From contig OZ240681.1 in the NCBI GenBank assembly GCA_965199165.1, positions 2,728,001 through 2,792,000 on the forward strand: a stretch of DNA of 64,000 nucleotides, given 5' to 3'. The position numbers and the translations under genes are program-made. The stretch is from LMUY01 sp965199165. GTDB taxonomy: Bacteria; Pseudomonadota; Alphaproteobacteria; Acetobacterales; Acetobacteraceae. Below, in pieces: positions 48,948 through 58,315 of this stretch. Below the pieces are notes generated by a model, which was given only the letters and a program-made list of their open reading frames with translations, was not told where the DNA came from and made no database searches. The first letter of the stretch is position 1, and the number at the start of each line of letters is the position of its first letter.

Positions 48948-51287
48948 ATGGACCTCCCGGTTGACAGTGACGAAGCCGCGACAGCAGCCCTGACACCGGG
49001 CATCGATGGCTTCTTGCCGCACACCTCGCACTGGGGCGTCTTCTCCGCCCGGTGGCGCAACGACGTGCTGGACGTCCGCCCCTTTCCCGGTGACCCGGAC
49101 CCGAACGGCATCATCGGCAACTTTCCCGCAGCCCTGCGCCATCGCGCCCGCGTCGCCCGGCCGATGGTCCGCCGCGGCTGGCTGGACCGCGGCCCCGGCG
49201 CCGACGACCGGCGTGGCCGTGACAGCTTCGTGCCGATGGAGTGGGACGCCGTGCTCGACCTGCTGGCGGAGGAACTGCGCCGCGTGCAGTCCACCGCCGG
49301 TCCGCAGGCCATCTTCGGCGGGTCCTATGGTTGGTCCAGCGCCGGGCGTTTCCATCATGCCCAAAGCCAGGTGCATCGCTTCCTCAACACCGCTCTCGGC
49401 GGCTACACGCGGTCGGTCAACACCTACAGCTCCGGCGCCTCCGCCGTCCTCGTCCCGCACGTCATCGGCGACTACGAGGACCTGACGAAGCGCAACGTCA
49501 CGTGGGACCAGATCGCCGAGCATACCGACACCGTCATCGCCTTCGGTGGCCTGGCGCTGAAGAACAGCATGGTGGCCGGCGGCAGCATCAGCCAGCATGT
49601 CGAGCGTGGCATGATGGCCCGCGCCCGTGCCCGCGGCTGCCGCTTCGTGCTGGTCGGTCCGCTGCGCGACGACCTGCCTGCGGAGGCCGGCGCCGAATGG
49701 ATCAGCATCGTGCCCGGCACGGACACCGCACTCATGCTGGCGCTGGTCCACACCCTGGTCGCGGAGGGCCTGCACGACCAGGCTTTCCTCGCCCGCTATA
49801 CCGCAGGCTGGCCGGAGTTCGAACGCTACCTCCTCGGCGCCTCCGACGGGCAGCCGAAGGACGCCGAGTGGGCCGCCCCGCTCACCGGCGTCCAGGCAGG
49901 CAGCCTTCGCAGCCTGGCGCGCAGCCTGCACGGCCGTCGCACCCTCGTCACCGTCGCGCACTCGTTGCAGCGCGCGGAACATGGCGAGCAACCGGTGTGG
50001 ATGGGCGCCGTCCTGGCGGCCGTCCTCGGCCAGGTCGGCTTGCCCGGCGGTGGCTATGGCTACGGCCTCGGTGCCATCGCCTATTACGGCCGCCGCAACA
50101 ACGCCGTGCCGCTGCCGACCCTGCCGCAGGGCCGCAACAAGGTCGCCGAGTTCATCCCGGTCGCGCGCATCGCGGACATGCTGCTGCACCCCGGCACACC
50201 CTATCGCTACAACGGCAAGACCCGCGCCTACCCCGACGTCAAGCTGGTCTACTGGGCTGGCGGCAACCCGTTCCACCACCATCAGGACCTTAACCGCCTG
50301 CGCCGCGCCTTCGCCCGGCTCGACACGCTCGTCGTGCACGAGCTCGGCTGGACCGCGACCGCCCGCCACGCCGACATCGTGCTGCCCTGCACGATGTCGC
50401 TCGAGCGGGAAGACATCGGCGGCAACGGCAACGACCCGCTGCTCGTCGCCATGCACCCCGTCGCCAGCCCGTTTGGCCAGGCCCTGGACGATTATGCGAT
50501 CTTCAGCGGCCTGGCCCGCCGCCTCGGCGCCGAACACGCCTTCACCGAGGGCCGGACCGTCCGCCAATGGCTGGCCCATCTCTACGAGCCGACCCGGCTC
50601 GGCTTGCTCGCGGCTGGCCTGCCCGCGCCTGATTTCGAGGCGTTTTGGCGAACCGGCAGCCTACGCCTGCCGCAGCTGCCGGATGACGGTGGGAACCTGC
50701 GCCGGTTCCGCAACGACCCGGCTGGCCGGCCTCTCCCCACGCCCAGCGGCAAGCTGGAGCTTTTCTCGGCGACGATCGCCAGCTTCGGCGACGCCGATTG
50801 CCCCGGCCACCCGACCTGGCTCGCACCGTCGCATGCGCCGGACTCGCATGCCCCCTTGCACCTTGTCGCCAACCAGCCCGCCACCCGCCTGCACAGCCAA
50901 CTCGACTTCGGCGGCCACAGCGCCGAGGCGAAGCACCGGGGCAGGGAGGTCGCGCGGATGCACCCCGACGATGCGGCGCTACGAGGCATCGATGACGGTG
51001 CGATCATCCGCCTGTTCAACGAGCGCGGTGCCTGCCTGGCCGCCGTCCGCCTGACGGATGCCGTTCGATCGGGCGTCGTCCAGCTTCCGACCGGCGCCTG
51101 GTTCGACCCGGCCGACCCGGAGGACGACCGGGCCTTGTGCGTCCACGGCAACCCCAACGTGCTGACCCGCGACATCGGCACGTCCGCGCTGGCCCAGGGC
51201 TGCACCGGACAACTCACCACGATCCAGGTCGAGCGGTTCACCGGCAACCTGCCGCCCATCCAGGCCTACGATCCGCCGCCAGGTTGA
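48948..51287 (+). CDS. BisC/DMSO-reductase-family molybdopterin oxidoreductase
   Basis: Mo-bis(MGD) enzyme of 779 aa reducing S- or N-oxides (biotin sulfoxide, methionine sulfoxide or TMAO-like). No signal peptide and no N-terminal Fe-S cluster cysteines are present, as in cytoplasmic BisC. SYGWSSAGRFHHAQSQVHRF near residues 126-145 holds the Mo-ligand serine (probably Ser131). IVPGTDTALMLALVHTLV, LVYWAGGNPFHHHQD and LGWTATARHADIVLPCTMSL are cofactor-binding signatures, and QPATRLHSQLDFG and GDVIRLFNERG-like segments form domain IV. ATG at 48948 has a GGGAG site; upstream in-frame codons belong to noncoding DNA. Confidence 0.9.
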   Translation: MDLPVDSDEAATAALTPGIDGFLPHTSHWGVFSARWRNDVLDVRPFPGDPDPNGIIGNFPAALRHRARVARPMVRRGWLDRGPGADDRRGRDSFVPMEWDAVLDLLAEELRRVQSTAGPQAIFGGSYGWSSAGRFHHAQSQVHRFLNTALGGYTRSVNTYSSGASAVLVPHVIGDYEDLTKRNVTWDQIAEHTDTVIAFGGLALKNSMVAGGSISQHVERGMMARARARGCRFVLVGPLRDDLPAEAGAEWISIVPGTDTALMLALVHTLVAEGLHDQAFLARYTAGWPEFERYLLGASDGQPKDAEWAAPLTGVQAGSLRSLARSLHGRRTLVTVAHSLQRAEHGEQPVWMGAVLAAVLGQVGLPGGGYGYGLGAIAYYGRRNNAVPLPTLPQGRNKVAEFIPVARIADMLLHPGTPYRYNGKTRAYPDVKLVYWAGGNPFHHHQDLNRLRRAFARLDTLVVHELGWTATARHADIVLPCTMSLEREDIGGNGNDPLLVAMHPVASPFGQALDDYAIFSGLARRLGAEHAFTEGRTVRQWLAHLYEPTRLGLLAAGLPAPDFEAFWRTGSLRLPQLPDDGGNLRRFRNDPAGRPLPTPSGKLELFSATIASFGDADCPGHPTWLAPSHAPDSHAPLHLVANQPATRLHSQLDFGGHSAEAKHRGREVARMHPDDAALRGIDDGAIIRLFNERGACLAAVRLTDAVRSGVVQLPTGAWFDPADPEDDRALCVHGNPNVLTRDIGTSALAQGCTGQLTTIQVERFTGNLPPIQAYDPPPG

Positions 51288-51474
51288 TGGCGTGTCATGG
51301 CGCGCGCATGGAATGTATCTGCAGCGTAACCGGAGATGGACTTGCCGTAAACTCTTCAGGTCGTGAAGACGAACCCCCGTCGCGGCACCTGGAACTTGTC
51401 CGGACATCGGCCATTTATTGGGCGTGACGCGCAACGCCTAATCCAAGGCGAGCCGTCCGCATTGGAGAACTTCC

Positions 51475-51705
51475 GTGAGAATTGTGACAGTGACGCTGGG
51501 CCTGGCTTTGGCGTCCGCTACGATCGCGCCCGCTTTTGCCCAGAGCAGACCCGCTGCGGTTCCGGCGAACAACGCGACGACCGAGGGGACCGAGGGGCCG
51601 AACTCGAACTCGGCCGGATATCCGTCCGCAACGGGCGCAAGCATCGGAGTGACGACAGTTGTCCCCGCCACTCCGGGCCAGGCCCAGGCACCAGCCACGC
51701 GGTAA
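51475..51705 (+). CDS. Small exported Ala/Pro/Thr-rich protein
   Basis: Peptide of 76 aa with a standard signal sequence (RIVTVTLGLALASATIAPAF, cleavage after AFA). The mature 53 residues are low-complexity, rich in Pro, Ala, Thr, Gly and Asn, without cysteines. Function unknown. The start is GTG (51475-51477) with GGAG seven bases upstream. A strong stem-loop follows the stop. Confidence 0.62.
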   Translation: MRIVTVTLGLALASATIAPAFAQSRPAAVPANNATTEGTEGPNSNSAGYPSATGASIGVTTVVPATPGQAQAPATR

Positions 51706-51714
51706 CGCACGTAA

Positions 51715-51736
51715 GCCGTCCCCAACCGGGGACGGC
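51715..51736. terminator. Bidirectional stem-loop terminator
   Basis: GCCGTCCCC-AACC-GGGGACGGC makes a perfect nine-base-pair stem with a four-base loop between the ends of two convergent genes. A smaller hairpin (ACCGC-TCC-GCGGT) follows. No U-tract is present on either side, so it may act with Rho or simply protect 3' ends. Confidence 0.6.
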
Positions 51737-51755
51737 GACCGCTCCGCGGTGCGGA

Positions 51756-54107
51756 TCAGCCCCACTCATCCTGCCAGACCGGGGTCGGCCCCGGCTCGAC
51801 GTCGGTGTCTTCATCTTCCCCGTCTTCAAGCACCATTGCCTCCAACACGGCGCCGGCGGCTTTCACGTCGCCTAGGTCATGAGCAAAGAGACCTCCGAGG
51901 CCGATGGTCTGCTCCGCCCCCCCGCCGCGCAGGTCGCCATCTCGACCGATCGGCCTGGACTGCAGCCGTATCCGAAGCACCCCACCGTCGGCGATTGCGG
52001 GATAGGCGAAGGCGACCCACGTGGTTGCGCGCTGGGAGAGTGATCCACGAAGACTGACTCCGTGCTTCACCCAGACCTGCCATTCCACATCGCAGTCGTC
52101 GGCACCAAGCAGCAGCAGCCCGACGCGTATGGGTTCGACACGCGGCGGTAGGCTGACCTGCAACGTGCCGCCACCCGGATGCGTCCAGCTGCCAGCCGCC
52201 TCGGGCGCGCGCCAGCCTTTCCCGCAACGGAACATCTCTCCTCTTCCGACACCAGGCCGCAGCCGGAGCGCATGGCTGCGCCCCATCGGGTAATAGCTCC
52301 CCGTCCGCGTGATCGGTGTCGCCACCGCAGAAGCGCCCCGCCGAGTTGCCATCCCTGTCAGTTTGACGCGGATTTCGTCCGCCACCTCGCTCCACGATCG
52401 GGGTCGGAAGCCGGTCTGGATGCGCGCGGCCAGCGCCTCCCGATAACCGGTGTCGTAGGCCATTCGCTCGACTGCCGCAGCCAGCGCCAGGGAGGATCCT
52501 GGCTTCACATACACGGCGAAGTCGCCCCCTGCCTCCGGCAGGGAAGATGTGTTGGCCGCGATCACTGGCTTGCCGTGGCAGAGTGACTCCGTGATCGGCA
52601 GGCCCCAGCCCTCATACAGGCTAGGATATATGGTGAAGAGACAACTCCGGTACAAGAGGGACAGTTCGGAGTCCGACACCGCGGACACCATGATGACGCG
52701 CGAGGCGAGCGCTGGCTCGGCCTCGAGCCGCTGATACACCGCGTCGCTCAGCCAGCCCCGCTTCCCGGCGCACACGAGCTTCGGGACGTTCGCAAGTCCG
52801 CGGCGGCTGATCAGTTCCGCCCAAGCCTCCAACGCGATGGTATGGCCTTTTCGGCTCTCGACCGTCGAGACCAGCAGGACGAACGATCCCGCCTCGATCT
52901 GCCACCGGGCGAGGGTCGTCTCCGGCCAGGATTGCTCGAGCGCGCCATCCGGCGAGGCTCGCCCATCCGCGTCCAATCGGATGACCGCGGCGTCGCCGGC
53001 GTCCAGCGTCCTGCCAACGACGGCGGCCGCCTGCATCAGATCCCTCCGCGTCGCTTCGGAGTTCACCAGGAAATGGTCCGCATGGGCGAAGATGCCGGCA
53101 ACCCAAGGAATCACTTCACGGCGGGCGCTTTTCGTGAAGTGCTCGGGTGCGACGATCGGGATGAGGTCATGGACGAACGGCACGTAACGGATGCCGTATC
53201 GGAGTTTCGCATCCCGCACGAACAGGAAATAGTTATGCAGCTGCCACGATGACCCGAGATTGACCAAGGTGGCGCCCCTCCGGAAAACGAGCGGATCGGA
53301 TAGCGCCAGCCGGAGATGGAGGCGGTGCAACGCGGTGATCCACTCGGGATCACTGCGGTCGCCGCTTTTCAGGCTCAGTGCGACGATGCCGCGGAACGTA
53401 TCCGCGGGTACCTCCAGCCACTCGTCCCGCCCTTCGATGAAGCAGCAGATGCCCGGCTTGGCATGGGGGCCGACCAAGGCATGGACGATGACCTGGATCT
53501 GGACCCGCTGGATTCCCGTCGGCAGGCGCCCGTGTGCGAAGTAGCCGATGAGGTCGGACACGTCGAACACCAAGGGGGATGGCTCGCCTGTAGCGTCCGG
53601 TCCTGGGACGGATGGCCCGGCCTCCGGTGCTCCAGGGTCGACCTCCCCCGGCACGTCCGCCATTGCCGCCCTCAACGCTTCCACCAGTTCGTCGCGGTGG
53701 CGGCCCCGCGCGCGTGCCAGCAGCCGATGCACCGCCGTGGCTGCGTCGACCAGCCGGGGATTGGCTTGGAACGCCTTGAGGTAGTAGCGCCCGGACATCA
53801 CGTGGTTCTTCTGCAGGTTGAACAGATGCCCGAGCTGCAGGAGTGGCTCTCCATCCGTTGGCCGAAGCTGCACGGCGCGATGGTAGGCGGCCTCCGCCTC
53901 GTCCGTCAGTCCTTGCTCCTTCGCCGCGTTGCCGAGTTGCACCCAGATATGGGCGAGTTCCGGAGCGGCCTTCACCGCCTGACGGAACGCAGCGGCGGCC
54001 GCGGCCCAGTCTCGACGGTCGCGGGCCGCGTTGCCTTGAACCAGGATGCGGTGCACGGCTGCCGTGACGCGAACCCCGCCCGACCGCTTGGACTTAATGG
54101 AAAACAC
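51756..54107 (-). CDS. TPR-glycosyltransferase family 4 fusion protein
   Basis: Protein of 783 aa. TPR-like helices occupy about residues 15-125 (AARDRRDWAAAAAAFRQAVK, AHIWVQLGNAAKEQGLTDEA, GEPLLQLGHLF). A GT-B fold follows from about 180, with TGIQRVQIQVIVHAL, YVPFVHDLIPIVAPEHF and the donor-site block ESRKGHTIALEAWAEL, CLFTIYPSLYEGWGLPITES, CHGKPVIAANTSSLPEAGGD. The last 140 residues form a separate beta-rich domain of unknown role. It probably transfers a hexose during assembly of the surface polysaccharide. Last gene of the minus-strand sugar cluster, 21 bases after the next glycosyltransferase. Confidence 0.85.
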   Translation of the reverse strand: MFSIKSKRSGGVRVTAAVHRILVQGNAARDRRDWAAAAAAFRQAVKAAPELAHIWVQLGNAAKEQGLTDEAEAAYHRAVQLRPTDGEPLLQLGHLFNLQKNHVMSGRYYLKAFQANPRLVDAATAVHRLLARARGRHRDELVEALRAAMADVPGEVDPGAPEAGPSVPGPDATGEPSPLVFDVSDLIGYFAHGRLPTGIQRVQIQVIVHALVGPHAKPGICCFIEGRDEWLEVPADTFRGIVALSLKSGDRSDPEWITALHRLHLRLALSDPLVFRRGATLVNLGSSWQLHNYFLFVRDAKLRYGIRYVPFVHDLIPIVAPEHFTKSARREVIPWVAGIFAHADHFLVNSEATRRDLMQAAAVVGRTLDAGDAAVIRLDADGRASPDGALEQSWPETTLARWQIEAGSFVLLVSTVESRKGHTIALEAWAELISRRGLANVPKLVCAGKRGWLSDAVYQRLEAEPALASRVIMVSAVSDSELSLLYRSCLFTIYPSLYEGWGLPITESLCHGKPVIAANTSSLPEAGGDFAVYVKPGSSLALAAAVERMAYDTGYREALAARIQTGFRPRSWSEVADEIRVKLTGMATRRGASAVATPITRTGSYYPMGRSHALRLRPGVGRGEMFRCGKGWRAPEAAGSWTHPGGGTLQVSLPPRVEPIRVGLLLLGADDCDVEWQVWVKHGVSLRGSLSQRATTWVAFAYPAIADGGVLRIRLQSRPIGRDGDLRGGGAEQTIGLGGLFAHDLGDVKAAGAVLEAMVLEDGEDEDTDVEPGPTPVWQDEWG

Positions 54108-54128
54108 GTCGCCTGCCTTGCGTGACCG

Positions 54129-55463
54129 TCAGTGGCGAGGGGGCCGGGCCAGCACCGCGTCATACATCGCACGCACGCGATCCTGGTAGCACGCCATGGT
54201 GAAGCGCTGCGCCTGTATCAGGCCGCGCTGTCGCAGATCCGCACAGAGGGCATCGTCCGTCGCCAAGCGTTGCAACCCGGTCGCGATGCTACCGACGTCA
54301 TAGGCATCGACGAACAAGGCAGCATCGCCGGCGATTTCGGCAAGCGACCCCTCCCGGGTCGTCAGCACCGGCGTCCCGAGCTGCATGGCTTCCAGCACAG
54401 GCAGGCCGAACCCCTCGTAAAGCGAGGGGAAGGTGACGGCACGGGCGCCCCGCACCAGCGTCGTGAGCAGGGCTGCGGAGACGTACTCGATCTGGCGGAT
54501 GCGCCCGTCCGTCGCGTCGCGGTTGCGCAGCAACTCGGTCTCCGCGTCGGCCTGCCACCCCCGCGCCGTGACGATCACCAGGGGGATCGTGATATCGGAC
54601 GCGAGATAGGCCTGCAGCAGCCGCCCGACGTTCTTCTTGGGCTCGACGGAGCCGTAGAACAGGAGATACTGCCCGAACGCCAGCTGGAAGCCGTCCCGTA
54701 ACAGCCGCGCCGCCTGATCGGCCGGAAGCAGGTCGGCGGCAGGCAGCACGGCTTGGTAGGTGTTGGTGACCCGATCGGCCGGCGTGCCTGGGAAGAAACC
54801 CAGCAAATCATCCCGGCTCCGCTCCGAGACCGTGCATATCTGGTCGCCTCGGCGGAGGCATTCTGCAAGCAGGCGGGCATGCGTGGGCTTATGGTCCAGC
54901 GTCGCATAGGGCATTCGCAGCGGCACTAGGTCATGCACGGTGTAGATGTTGCGCGCGCCTTCGAGGATGACTGGAACCGGATAGGTCCAGTGCATGATCG
55001 CCGGCGGATTGGCTATCCGGACCGGCATCAGGCGCTTGAACGTGCGGAAGAACTGCGCGGACAACCCGAACAGCCCGGCGACATTGAGGATCCGGTCGAA
55101 CTGCGGCAAACGCTCGCCCATCGGCCGCGCCTCGACCCGGCCGTCGACCGGGATCTCGATCGCCTCCGCCCCGCGCCAGGCTCGCAGCATGGCCCGCGCC
55201 CACTTGATCGAGGGGTAGGGCGCACGCCGGTAACCCCGCTCCGTCTGCAGCTGTTCGAAGAAGGCGACCTGCCGCAGCGCCGGTTCACTCGCCGGGTCGA
55301 TGTCCATGCCGTACAGCACATCGACCGGGTGCCCAAGCTGGCGGAGACAGACGCTGAGAGACCGTGCGTAGGTGGCCACCCCGGTACCGCGTGGTATCGC
55401 CAAGTTGTAACCGTCGAGGCCGATCCGGTCGGAGATGGCTTGGGCTTTCAACCGTCGATCCAT
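54129..55463 (-). CDS. Glycosyltransferase family 4 (GT-B)
   Basis: Cytosolic glycosyltransferase of 444 aa. The acceptor half starts IGLDGYNLAIPRGTGVATYA, with the glycine loop typical of this group, and contains NIYTVHDLVPLRMPYATLDH. The donor half has FYGSVEPKKNVGRLLQAYLA, ARAVTFPSLYEGFGLPVLEA and MQLGTPVLTTREGSLAEIAG, with the E-x7-E pattern. Sugar and acceptor are unknown. It is followed directly by the TPR-fusion transferase, and preceded by a 172-base gap without a gene after the sugar-nucleotide set. Confidence 0.88.
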   Translation of the reverse strand: MDRRLKAQAISDRIGLDGYNLAIPRGTGVATYARSLSVCLRQLGHPVDVLYGMDIDPASEPALRQVAFFEQLQTERGYRRAPYPSIKWARAMLRAWRGAEAIEIPVDGRVEARPMGERLPQFDRILNVAGLFGLSAQFFRTFKRLMPVRIANPPAIMHWTYPVPVILEGARNIYTVHDLVPLRMPYATLDHKPTHARLLAECLRRGDQICTVSERSRDDLLGFFPGTPADRVTNTYQAVLPAADLLPADQAARLLRDGFQLAFGQYLLFYGSVEPKKNVGRLLQAYLASDITIPLVIVTARGWQADAETELLRNRDATDGRIRQIEYVSAALLTTLVRGARAVTFPSLYEGFGLPVLEAMQLGTPVLTTREGSLAEIAGDAALFVDAYDVGSIATGLQRLATDDALCADLRQRGLIQAQRFTMACYQDRVRAMYDAVLARPPRH

Positions 55464-55635
55464 ATTTCTGCGGCGATATGCACAACCCGTGTTCGTTATG
55501 CGGCGCTGAACGAGTGCTGGCGAACTTGCTCGTCGTGTATGTGGCGACTCGTAGCCTGGATCACGCCAAGATCTTGGGCCAAGCCAAGGCCTGCAGCGTC
55601 GAGCGGATGCCGTTGGTCCTCACGGATGCGCAGCC

Positions 55636-56550
55636 TCAGCCACCAGTCGGTTGGATATCTTGGGCTCGCCACCAGGCCACACTGCTCGTGATGCCACTCC
55701 TGATATCGTAACGAGGCTGATAGCCAACCTCATCGTGCAACCGTCGCACGCAGCCCTCGATGACCGAGGGCTCGCTAGCTGCGAGAGGACGGGCACCGAA
55801 CTTCAGCAAGTCAGCTCGACCAGTCTCGCGCGCCACCGCTACAAGCAAGTCGCGAACTGCCACGGCAGTGCCGGACGCGATGTTCACGGCCCCCTCCACG
55901 TCGGCGGCAGCAAGCGCTGCGAACGCCCCGGCGGCATCGTCCACATGGACAAAGTCTCGCCGTTGTCGCCCATGCGTCGTTTCGAACGCCTGGCCCAGCA
56001 GGAGGGACCGTGTTGCGTCGCCGACCAGCTTACCGGGTGCTTCACCCGGCCCATACAAGAAGAAAACTCGACCCCATGCACAAGACAACGACAAGGTCCG
56101 TGCAAACGCCGTAAGTATCCGGCGCAGGGCGTCTTTGCAGGAGCCATAAAGGCTGGCTGGTTCGCAGGGTGATGTATCTTCACAAAGCCGCTCGGACCCC
56201 CACGAGTATTCGGAACAGCTACCCGCGGCGACGAAGCGACTGCCGCCCTCGTCTGCGAAGCAACGGATCAGGTTGAGGCTCGCCGCGACCCAGTCGATAT
56301 TCCGGGCCGAGCGCCAGAACATACCAGGTTCGACATACCAGGCCAGGTGTACGAGGTGGCTTGCCTGGGCAGCCGCCACTGCCACTCGGGTGGCACATGG
56401 ATCAAGCAAATCGGCCTGGTGGTGCACACAGGATGCGTCAGTCGGCGCAGCCCGGCCTAGCGTATGCACCTCGAAGCCTCGCGCCTGAAGCGGCGCCGTG
56501 ATACGCTTGCCAATGAAGCCCGTCGCACCTGTCAGAAGCACACGCGTCAT
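55636..56550 (-). CDS. NAD(P)-dependent epimerase/dehydratase (extended SDR), probable 4-ketosugar reductase
   Basis: Extended short-chain dehydrogenase of 304 aa. LLTGATGFIGKRI at residues 5-17 is the Rossmann GxxGxxG turn. The active-site region has AAGSCSEYSWGS (Ser) and the YGSCKDALRR Y-x-x-x-K pair. RDFVHVDDAAGAFAAL and ASGTAVAVRDLL match sugar-nucleotide family members. As last gene of a CDP-sugar set it probably reduces the 4-keto group of the epimerised, C-methylated intermediate. The ATG at 56548-56550 forms an ATGA overlap with the epimerase gene; an ATG nine bases upstream is less likely. Confidence 0.85.
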   Translation of the reverse strand: MTRVLLTGATGFIGKRITAPLQARGFEVHTLGRAAPTDASCVHHQADLLDPCATRVAVAAAQASHLVHLAWYVEPGMFWRSARNIDWVAASLNLIRCFADEGGSRFVAAGSCSEYSWGSERLCEDTSPCEPASLYGSCKDALRRILTAFARTLSLSCAWGRVFFLYGPGEAPGKLVGDATRSLLLGQAFETTHGRQRRDFVHVDDAAGAFAALAAADVEGAVNIASGTAVAVRDLLVAVARETGRADLLKFGARPLAASEPSVIEGCVRRLHDEVGYQPRYDIRSGITSSVAWWRAQDIQPTGG

Positions 56551-57077
56551 ATCGCCCAATCGTCAAAGTCTAGGTCGCGCGCGGAGATGACAGAAATTGG
56601 CTCAGGCCAGGCGACGTGGAACGCCGGATCGTTCCACCGCACGCCGCTGGCCGCACCCGCGTCATATGGCAAATCGATCATGTAGAGCAGCTCAGCTCCG
56701 TCGGCCAGTGCCTGGAAGCCGTGCGCGACGCCAGGTGGTACATAGAGGGCGTGTCGGTTCTCTGCAGTCAAGGCGAAGCCTACGCACTTGCGATAGGTCG
56801 ACGAGCCGCGCCGGAGATCGATCAGAACGTCGTGGACAGCACCGGACGTGCACCGCACGATCTTGGTCTCCTCGTGCGGTGCCAAGGAGAAATGCATGCC
56901 ACGCACCGTTCCGCGGCGGGCGTTGAACGAGAGACTGGATTGCTGGAAGCGGCGAACGAGACCACGGGAGCCAAGCTCTTCTTCGCAGAACGTCCGCGCG
57001 AAGAAGCCCCGTTCGTCGCTCCGACGTTCAGGCTCGAGAACTACGACGCCGGCTATGGCACTATCGTGGAAAAACAT
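56547..57077 (-). CDS. dTDP-4-dehydrorhamnose 3,5-epimerase-like protein (RfbC family)
   Basis: Cupin-fold sugar-nucleotide epimerase of 176 aa. ERRSDERGFFARTFCEEELG near residues 17-36, RRFQQSSLSFNARRGTVRGM near 42-61 and HFSLAPHEETKIVRCTSGAV contain the conserved Arg and catalytic His (His62) of RfbC. VHDVLIDLRRGSSTYRK and YVPPGVAHGFQALAD are also typical. It lies among CDP-glucose genes, so its substrate here is likely a CDP-4-keto-6-deoxyhexose rather than a dTDP sugar. Epimerisation at C-5 or at C-3 and C-5 cannot be told. Confidence 0.88.
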   Translation of the reverse strand: MFFHDSAIAGVVVLEPERRSDERGFFARTFCEEELGSRGLVRRFQQSSLSFNARRGTVRGMHFSLAPHEETKIVRCTSGAVHDVLIDLRRGSSTYRKCVGFALTAENRHALYVPPGVAHGFQALADGAELLYMIDLPYDAGAASGVRWNDPAFHVAWPEPISVISARDLDFDDWAI

Positions 57078-57085
57078 GTGTCGGC

Positions 57086-58315
57086 TTAAAAGATGTCGAG
57101 ATCAGGGATGAGAGTGACGAACCGACCGCCCCAAGCACGCACCTCGCGGAGCTGCTCGGCCAATTCGTCTTTCAGGTTCCAAGGCAGGATCAGCACGTAA
57201 TCTGGCTTCTCCGCCAACATGGCCTCTGGAGAGACCACGGGAATACGACTGCCGGGAAGCAAGTTGCCCTGCTTGTGCGGTGAGCGGTCTGCGACGACGC
57301 GAACGAACTCCGGGCCGACGCCGCAATAGTTTAGGAAGGTATTGCCCTTTGCTGCCGCACCGTAAGCAGAGACGATCTTGCCCTCCCGCTTTGCCTTTAC
57401 CAGAAATTCGAGAGCCTGGCATTTGATCGCCACGACATCGGCGGCGAACCCCTCATAGCCCGACAGGGCGTGCAGTCCGCCGGCGAGTTCTGCGTCACGT
57501 ATCCGCTGAACCGAGGCAGTGGCGGGTTGTGGCGCGCCATCATGGCAAAAAAACACTCGCAGTGAGCCCCCGTGGGTCACCAACTCTTCCACATCGAACA
57601 CAACCAAGCCGTTCCGACGGAGCACCTCCTCCACGATCTGAAGCGAAAGATAGGAGAAATGTTCGTGATATATCGTGTCAAACTGCTTCTGTTCGATCAT
57701 CCTCAGCAAATGCGGGAACTCGAATGTGCCCACTCCAGATGGCTTCAGCAGCACGCGGAAGCCGCCTACGAAGTCCAGGATGTCGGGGACATGAGCCAAG
57801 ACGTTGTTCGCAGCCATCAGATCGGCCGAATGCCCTGCGTCTCGAAGAGCCTCTGCCGTTTTCGTGCCAAAGAACACGGCCTCGGTGGGCACGCCACGCT
57901 CGATTGCGACTTGGGCGACGTTTTGCGCTGGCTCCACACCCAATACCGGGATGCCGCGAGCGACGAAGTATTGGAGCAAGTAGCCGTCGTTGCTTGCGAC
58001 TTCGACAACCTTCTGGTCAGGGCCTAGGCCGAACCTCTGCTGCATTGCCGCGGCATAGGCTTCCGCGTGACGTAGCCAACTGCTTGAGAAACCCGAGAAA
58101 TATGCGTAATCGGAAAAAATGTTCTCTGGAGACTCGAACTCTTCCAACTGTACTAGGAAGCACGTCCCACAAACGTATGCGTGCAGTGGAAAGAAACGCT
58201 CGCCCTCTCTGGCTTTCTTTGGTGAGATGTATGAATTGGCCAGCGGCGACAGCCCAAGATCGACGAAGCTCCGAGTCAGCACGTCGCCACAGATCCGGCA
58301 AGTTCCATGGCTCAC
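57086..58315 (-). CDS. Zinc-binding SAM-dependent sugar C-methyltransferase
   Basis: Methyltransferase of 409 aa resembling TylC3/NovU-type sugar-nucleotide C-3 methyltransferases. The N-terminal zinc module has CRICG (Cys6, Cys9) and YVCGTCFLVQLEEF. FVDLGLSPLANSYISP precedes it in the usual way. The SAM domain starts VVEVASNDGYLLQYFVARGI, and the catalytic region has FDTIYHEHFSYLSLQIVEEV near residues 218-237. A Rossmann-like C-terminal domain includes SAYGAAAKGNTFLNYCGV. The GTG start (58313-58315) forms a GTGA overlap with the rfbG stop and is preferred to longer frames. Confidence 0.87.
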   Translation of the reverse strand: MSHGTCRICGDVLTRSFVDLGLSPLANSYISPKKAREGERFFPLHAYVCGTCFLVQLEEFESPENIFSDYAYFSGFSSSWLRHAEAYAAAMQQRFGLGPDQKVVEVASNDGYLLQYFVARGIPVLGVEPAQNVAQVAIERGVPTEAVFFGTKTAEALRDAGHSADLMAANNVLAHVPDILDFVGGFRVLLKPSGVGTFEFPHLLRMIEQKQFDTIYHEHFSYLSLQIVEEVLRRNGLVVFDVEELVTHGGSLRVFFCHDGAPQPATASVQRIRDAELAGGLHALSGYEGFAADVVAIKCQALEFLVKAKREGKIVSAYGAAAKGNTFLNYCGVGPEFVRVVADRSPHKQGNLLPGSRIPVVSPEAMLAEKPDYVLILPWNLKDELAEQLREVRAWGGRFVTLIPDLDIF